Shown: positions 7,097 through 9,233 of the stretch, piece by piece
Numbering within the stretch: the first letter of the stretch is position 1
How the letters are laid out: the number at the start of each line of letters is the position of its first letter
Source: CAVPRW01 sp046727435 [NCBI: bacterium]
GTDB lineage: Bacteria > Tectomicrobia > Entotheonellia > J063
NCBI GenBank assembly: GCA_046727435.1
Contig: JBKPCR010000545.1
Coordinates: 1-9,233 of the forward strand
DNA: 9,233 nucleotides
Direction of reading: 5' to 3'
Notes under the pieces: model-generated
What the model saw: only the letters and a program-made list of their open reading frames with translations
The model's database searches: none
Told to the model about the DNA's origin: nothing
Position numbers and translations under genes: made by a program

Positions 7097-7558
7097 CTAT
7101 TTGCCTTTGACCAGGGTGACTTTCATCCCTGAAACCGCCAGCCGCAGATCAGCACCCTCAGACACGCTGGTGAGATTGAGCACCACCCCATGCTCGTTGC
7201 GCATTGTCGTGATGCCGGCTCCGCCACCGATGGTTCCAGCTGCGGTGCTTGACACATATGTGCCAGCGAAGTCGCTCACTTTCTTCAAGTTATAGACCTT
7301 CCCCACGGCGCTGGCCTGTTTATAGCCCACAGCAATAACATCCAAGCCACTAATTTTAAAGCGACGCTCTTTGCCATTCAGCAGCGTGAGCGTTCCACTC
7401 CCCCAGGTCCAGCCCACGCCGGCAGCCGCGGATGTCGCCGTCATGGTCACCGTCCCCGACAGATTGGGATCCTCTTGACCCGCTCCGACGCTGAAGACGC
7501 CACAGGACAAGAGGCTCATGAGGGCAAGACTCACCACGACACGAGAGGTTCGGCTCAT
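7097..7558 (-). CDS. Small exported protein, EipA/SYLF-like beta-barrel domain
   Basis: The product has 153 residues. Residues 1-19 form an export signal (basic MSRTSR, hydrophobic VVVSLALMSL) ending in LLSC, a near-consensus lipobox, so it is probably a lipoprotein with C19 as the first mature residue. The mature part is glycine-rich and strand-forming: GTVTMTATSAAAGVGWTWG, GTLTLLNGKERRFKISGLDV, VYNLKKVSDFAGTY, GGGAGITTMRNEHGVVLNL. The order of GTLT, VYNL, a GG-rich turn and a final strand resembles the EipA (DUF1134)/SYLF group. That link is a distant inference, and the role is likely at the cell envelope. ATG 7558 has AAGGAG 6 bases upstream and places the signal peptide first. A second in-frame start at 7654 also has a strong ribosome site. 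It lies 285 bases downstream of the BtpA-like gene on the same strand. Confidence 0.75.
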   Translation of the reverse strand: MSRTSRVVVSLALMSLLSCGVFSVGAGQEDPNLSGTVTMTATSAAAGVGWTWGSGTLTLLNGKERRFKISGLDVIAVGYKQASAVGKVYNLKKVSDFAGTYVSSTAAGTIGGGAGITTMRNEHGVVLNLTSVSEGADLRLAVSGMKVTLVKGK

Positions 7559-7653
7559 GCACTTCTCCTTTTTCCGAAGAGGGAATGATCCGCATAATTC
7601 CAACCCCCGACACGACTCGGCCTTGGGCAGCACAGAATACAGATGTGGCTTCA

Positions 7654-7713
7654 TAGGTCCTCCTTTCGTAGTCTCGCCAAGGAACCGTCGGCGAGCTTCC
7701 CCTCTATCAGGGG
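7654..7713 (-). promoter_or_regulatory. Alternative in-frame start with strong ribosome site and two leader hairpins
   Basis: ATG 7654 is preceded by AAAGGAGGACCT and would add 32 residues (MKPHLYSVLPKAE...) in front of the signal peptide that begins at 7558. Just upstream on the minus strand are two hairpins. One is CCCCT-GATAG-AGGGG (7699-7713). The other has stem CTCGCC/GGCGAG (7673-7695) with an 11-base loop containing UUCCUU, which could pair with the AAGGAG of the ribosome site. I do not recognise a known riboswitch class here. Confidence 0.35.
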
Positions 7714-7842
7714 TCCTCGCTGCGCATGATGGTTCGATACGCAGTCCGTATTTGATCAACACATCCACCGATAGCAGAGCGCAACATGAACCGCTGCGAC
7801 CTTGCACATGGCCGGGAGAGGCCATGCTGGGAGCCATGATGG

Positions 7843-8643
7843 CTACCCAAGGCTGGCCACGATGTCGACATAGGCCCGCACGCGCTCGATGTCCACTCGA
7901 CCATCCCAGCGGTCTGTTTTCAGACAGGCCCCCACAAACACCCCATCCGCCTCAGCGAGCCGACGGGAGACATTGTCGTGTGTCGTGTGGCCCCCCAGAA
8001 TCACGGGCAGACGCGGCATGGCCTGTTTGATCTCCCGGACCAAGCGGGCATTGGTCGCTTCATCCGGATGCGCCACCTCCACCGCATCCGCCCCCACACG
8101 TGCAGCCATACGGGCGATGTTGGCCGTGGACTGGTCCCCCAGCCAGCGAAAGTGCCGGCTATTCACCTCGGCAATGAGCTTGATCGACTGAGCGCCGAGG
8201 CGGGCACGGTAGGCAAGAAAATCATGTGGGTTGGCCTCCACCATGCCGGAGGCGCCGACTGTCGCCCCTACCAAGGCAGTACAGCGTAAAAACGACCCGC
8301 CACACACTTTCGCCACGGCGATGGAAGCTTTGAGGGCATTCACCATGATCTGCACGCCAATGTGAAACTCAGGGCCAGTGGCATCGGCGACGGCCTTGGT
8401 AACCGCAGCCATGGCGGCCACACGCGCGTAATCAGCTTCATCGGCGGCGGGATAGACACGATCAACGGTTTGAATCAGGCAGCCATCGGCTCCGCCGTGA
8501 TAGAGCGCCGTGGCGTCGGCGACCGCTTTCTCAAGCGTCTGTTCCATGGTGCCTTCTTGATAAAACGGCGTCCCCGGCAACGGGAGCAGATGGACCATCC
8601 CGATGACGACTTTCTTTTTGCCCAGCGTATCGAAGGTGTGCAT
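7843..8643 (-). CDS. BtpA/SgcQ family protein (TIM barrel)
   Basis: The product has 266 residues, a normal length for the family, and is cytosolic. The family signature is near the N-terminus (VVIGMVHLLPLPGTPFY), followed by LYHGGADGCLIQTVDRVYP, FHIGVQIMVNALKASIAVAK, IKLIAEVNSRHF, GADAVEVAHPDEAT, LPVILGGHTTHDNV and ADGVFVGACLKTDRWDGRVD, which together read as a beta/alpha barrel. BtpA is linked to photosystem I biogenesis in cyanobacteria and SgcQ to a sugar cluster in E. coli. Most members, including this one, have no proven reaction and nothing nearby points to photosynthesis. I chose ATG 8643 because the homology starts there and GAGG lies a few bases upstream. The frame extends to 8784, but those 47 extra residues are arginine-rich and unlike the family. 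Confidence 0.85.
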   Translation of the reverse strand: MHTFDTLGKKKVVIGMVHLLPLPGTPFYQEGTMEQTLEKAVADATALYHGGADGCLIQTVDRVYPAADEADYARVAAMAAVTKAVADATGPEFHIGVQIMVNALKASIAVAKVCGGSFLRCTALVGATVGASGMVEANPHDFLAYRARLGAQSIKLIAEVNSRHFRWLGDQSTANIARMAARVGADAVEVAHPDEATNARLVREIKQAMPRLPVILGGHTTHDNVSRRLAEADGVFVGACLKTDRWDGRVDIERVRAYVDIVASLG

Positions 8644-8787
8644 CGTACCTCGTTTCCTTTCCTGACGGCGTCCGCGGACGACCATCCGGCATGGTGCAAC
8701 ACGATCTGCACGATGGTCCCGTGTATCCCACCCAGACGCAACGGGTCTACGAGCATGGACAGTAGCGGGGAGGGCAAATGGCATCCC

Positions 8788-8928
8788 TTACAGCGGAAAC
8801 TCCACGATCTCATCTCCCGGACGTGGTCGGTCTTCCCCGGCAGTAGCGAGCAGGCGATCAAAAGCCTCAAGGTCCGCGGCAACTGCCTCCAGCTGTCCCA
8901 AGCGGACCGCACCTAAATCAGACCACAC
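8788..8928 (-). pseudogene. Unassigned 46-codon C-terminal-like fragment
   Basis: The frame ending in TAA at 8788-8790 reads MWSDLGAVRLGQLEAVAADL, then EAFDRLLATAGEDRPRP and GDEIVEFPL. Its amphipathic helix and acidic, natural-looking composition resemble the end of a real protein more than a chance frame. Upstream in frame it runs into the palindromic repeat at 8958-9008. I cannot assign a family. GTG 8928 has no ribosome site, so this is probably a remnant cut by the repeat. Confidence 0.25.
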
Positions 8929-8957
8929 AAGATTCGTACACTTGATCTGCGGTGACA

Positions 8958-9008
8958 AATCCCCCCGCGCGGCGCGCCCCCCTTTGGCAAAGGGGGGGAA
9001 GGGAGGGT
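8958..9008. repeat. GC-rich interspersed palindromic repeat ('FAKGG' type)
   Basis: The core is a nearly perfect inverted repeat, CCCCCCTTTG then G then CAAAGGGGGG (8977-8997). It is flanked by AAATCCCCCCGCGCGGCGCG on the left and GGAAGGGAGGG on the right. Read on the minus strand it gives PPFPPFAKGG. From memory, palindromes that translate as PPFAKGGRGD are scattered in many copies through several environmental bacterial genomes. Only one copy is present here, so its multicopy nature is not shown by this window. Confidence 0.6.
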
Positions 9009-9042
9009 GTTGCCAGCGATGGCACACGCCGCTGTCCCAGTG

Positions 9043-9126
9043 TCATGTGGTGCGATTTAGGAGTGCATTGGAGGCTCCAGCTCGGCTCCGGAGTGCGACC
9101 ACCATCACGTCGATATCGAAGGCCAC
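9043..9126 (-). pseudogene. PIN-domain toxin remnant (N-terminus only)
   Basis: From GTG 9126 the frame reads VAFDIDVMVVALRSRAGASN, then ALLNRTT and TGA. It matches the opening of the PIN-domain ribonuclease family (typically LDTNVLVAALRSRRGASxxLL), the toxin half of VapBC-like systems. The first metal-binding aspartate is present, but the usual D-T-N is D-I-D. The match stops after about 24 residues. Nothing of the rest of the PIN fold follows; the palindromic repeat begins 35 bases further on. No antitoxin gene is seen in the remaining 107 bases. A dead fragment is the best reading. Confidence 0.5.
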
Positions 9127-9233
9127 TCACATAGGATAAGCATGCCATATTGTGCGCCATATGACTAGCGGTCTTATCGCGATCTGAGACACCACGGTAC
9201 TTGGGGGTTGTTCCCTGTGAAGTCGCAAAGGCG
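9127..9233. other. Right end, nothing recognised
   Basis: No reading frame with homology, hairpin or clear promoter was seen in these 107 bases on either strand. Confidence 0.4.

Noticed and set aside
7673-7713. Mini-ykkC (guanidine-II) riboswitch upstream of the 7654 start
   Set aside because: There are two hairpins, but the loops are GATAG and an 11-base loop rather than paired ACGR tetraloops.
7518-8030. A 170-codon plus-strand frame
   Set aside because: It runs antisense to parts of two supported minus-strand genes and has no recognisable motif.
8644-8784. A 47-residue N-terminal extension of the BtpA-like protein
   Set aside because: It is arginine-rich and lacks family similarity, and the ATG at 8643 has its own ribosome site and begins at the usual family start.
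1-9233. tRNA or rRNA genes, CRISPR arrays, integrases or transposases
   Set aside because: No cloverleaf or rRNA-like sequence, no spaced repeat series and no transposase or recombinase motifs were seen in any frame.

Overview
The window is a GC-rich bacterial segment with ordinary chromosomal genes and several broken ones. It contains no rRNA, tRNA, CRISPR array, phage genes or transposase. Decoding of an in-frame UGA implies a host with the selA/selB/selC machinery, which lies outside the window. UGSC-type selenoproteins and short palindromes that translate as 'FAKGG' are familiar to me from large-genome uncultured lineages such as Tectomicrobia/Entotheonella and Deltaproteobacteria. The taxonomic guess is weak.

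Layout. Bases 1-349 (minus) hold the 5' end of a class V, PLP-dependent aminotransferase-like gene that runs off the window. Just upstream of it (362-694, minus) is the C-terminal half of a GNAT acetyltransferase whose N-terminal half is missing. After about 300 bases without a convincing gene comes a 572-residue plus-strand protein (1003-2721). It joins a zinc ribbon, one membrane helix, a degenerate trypsin-like half-barrel, TPR repeats and a retropepsin-type aspartic protease. Convergent to it, on the minus strand, is the most notable gene (2843-4492), a 549-codon selenoprotein. An in-frame UGA at codon 100 splits it into two apparent ORFs. A hairpin directly after the UGA matches the bacterial SECIS element of E. 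coli fdhF in loop sequence, bulge and spacing. The N-terminal domain belongs to the UGSC type, with a U-S-T-C redox motif, and is fused to a domain of about 365 residues with no function I can name.

Divergent from the selenoprotein, across a 160-bp gap that carries a strong sigma70-type promoter for it, is a YtcJ-like amidohydrolase (4653-6365). Next is a cysteine-rich conserved protein (6482-6844) that has apparently lost its signal peptide. Two minus-strand genes follow: a small exported EipA/SYLF-like protein (7097-7558, with a second in-frame start at 7654) and a BtpA/SgcQ-family TIM barrel (7843-8643). The right end (8788-9233) is a graveyard: an unassigned 46-codon fragment, a GC-rich palindromic repeat and a 27-codon remnant of a PIN-domain toxin.

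The genes do not form one obvious pathway. The only linkage suggested by layout is the divergent selenoprotein/amidohydrolase pair.
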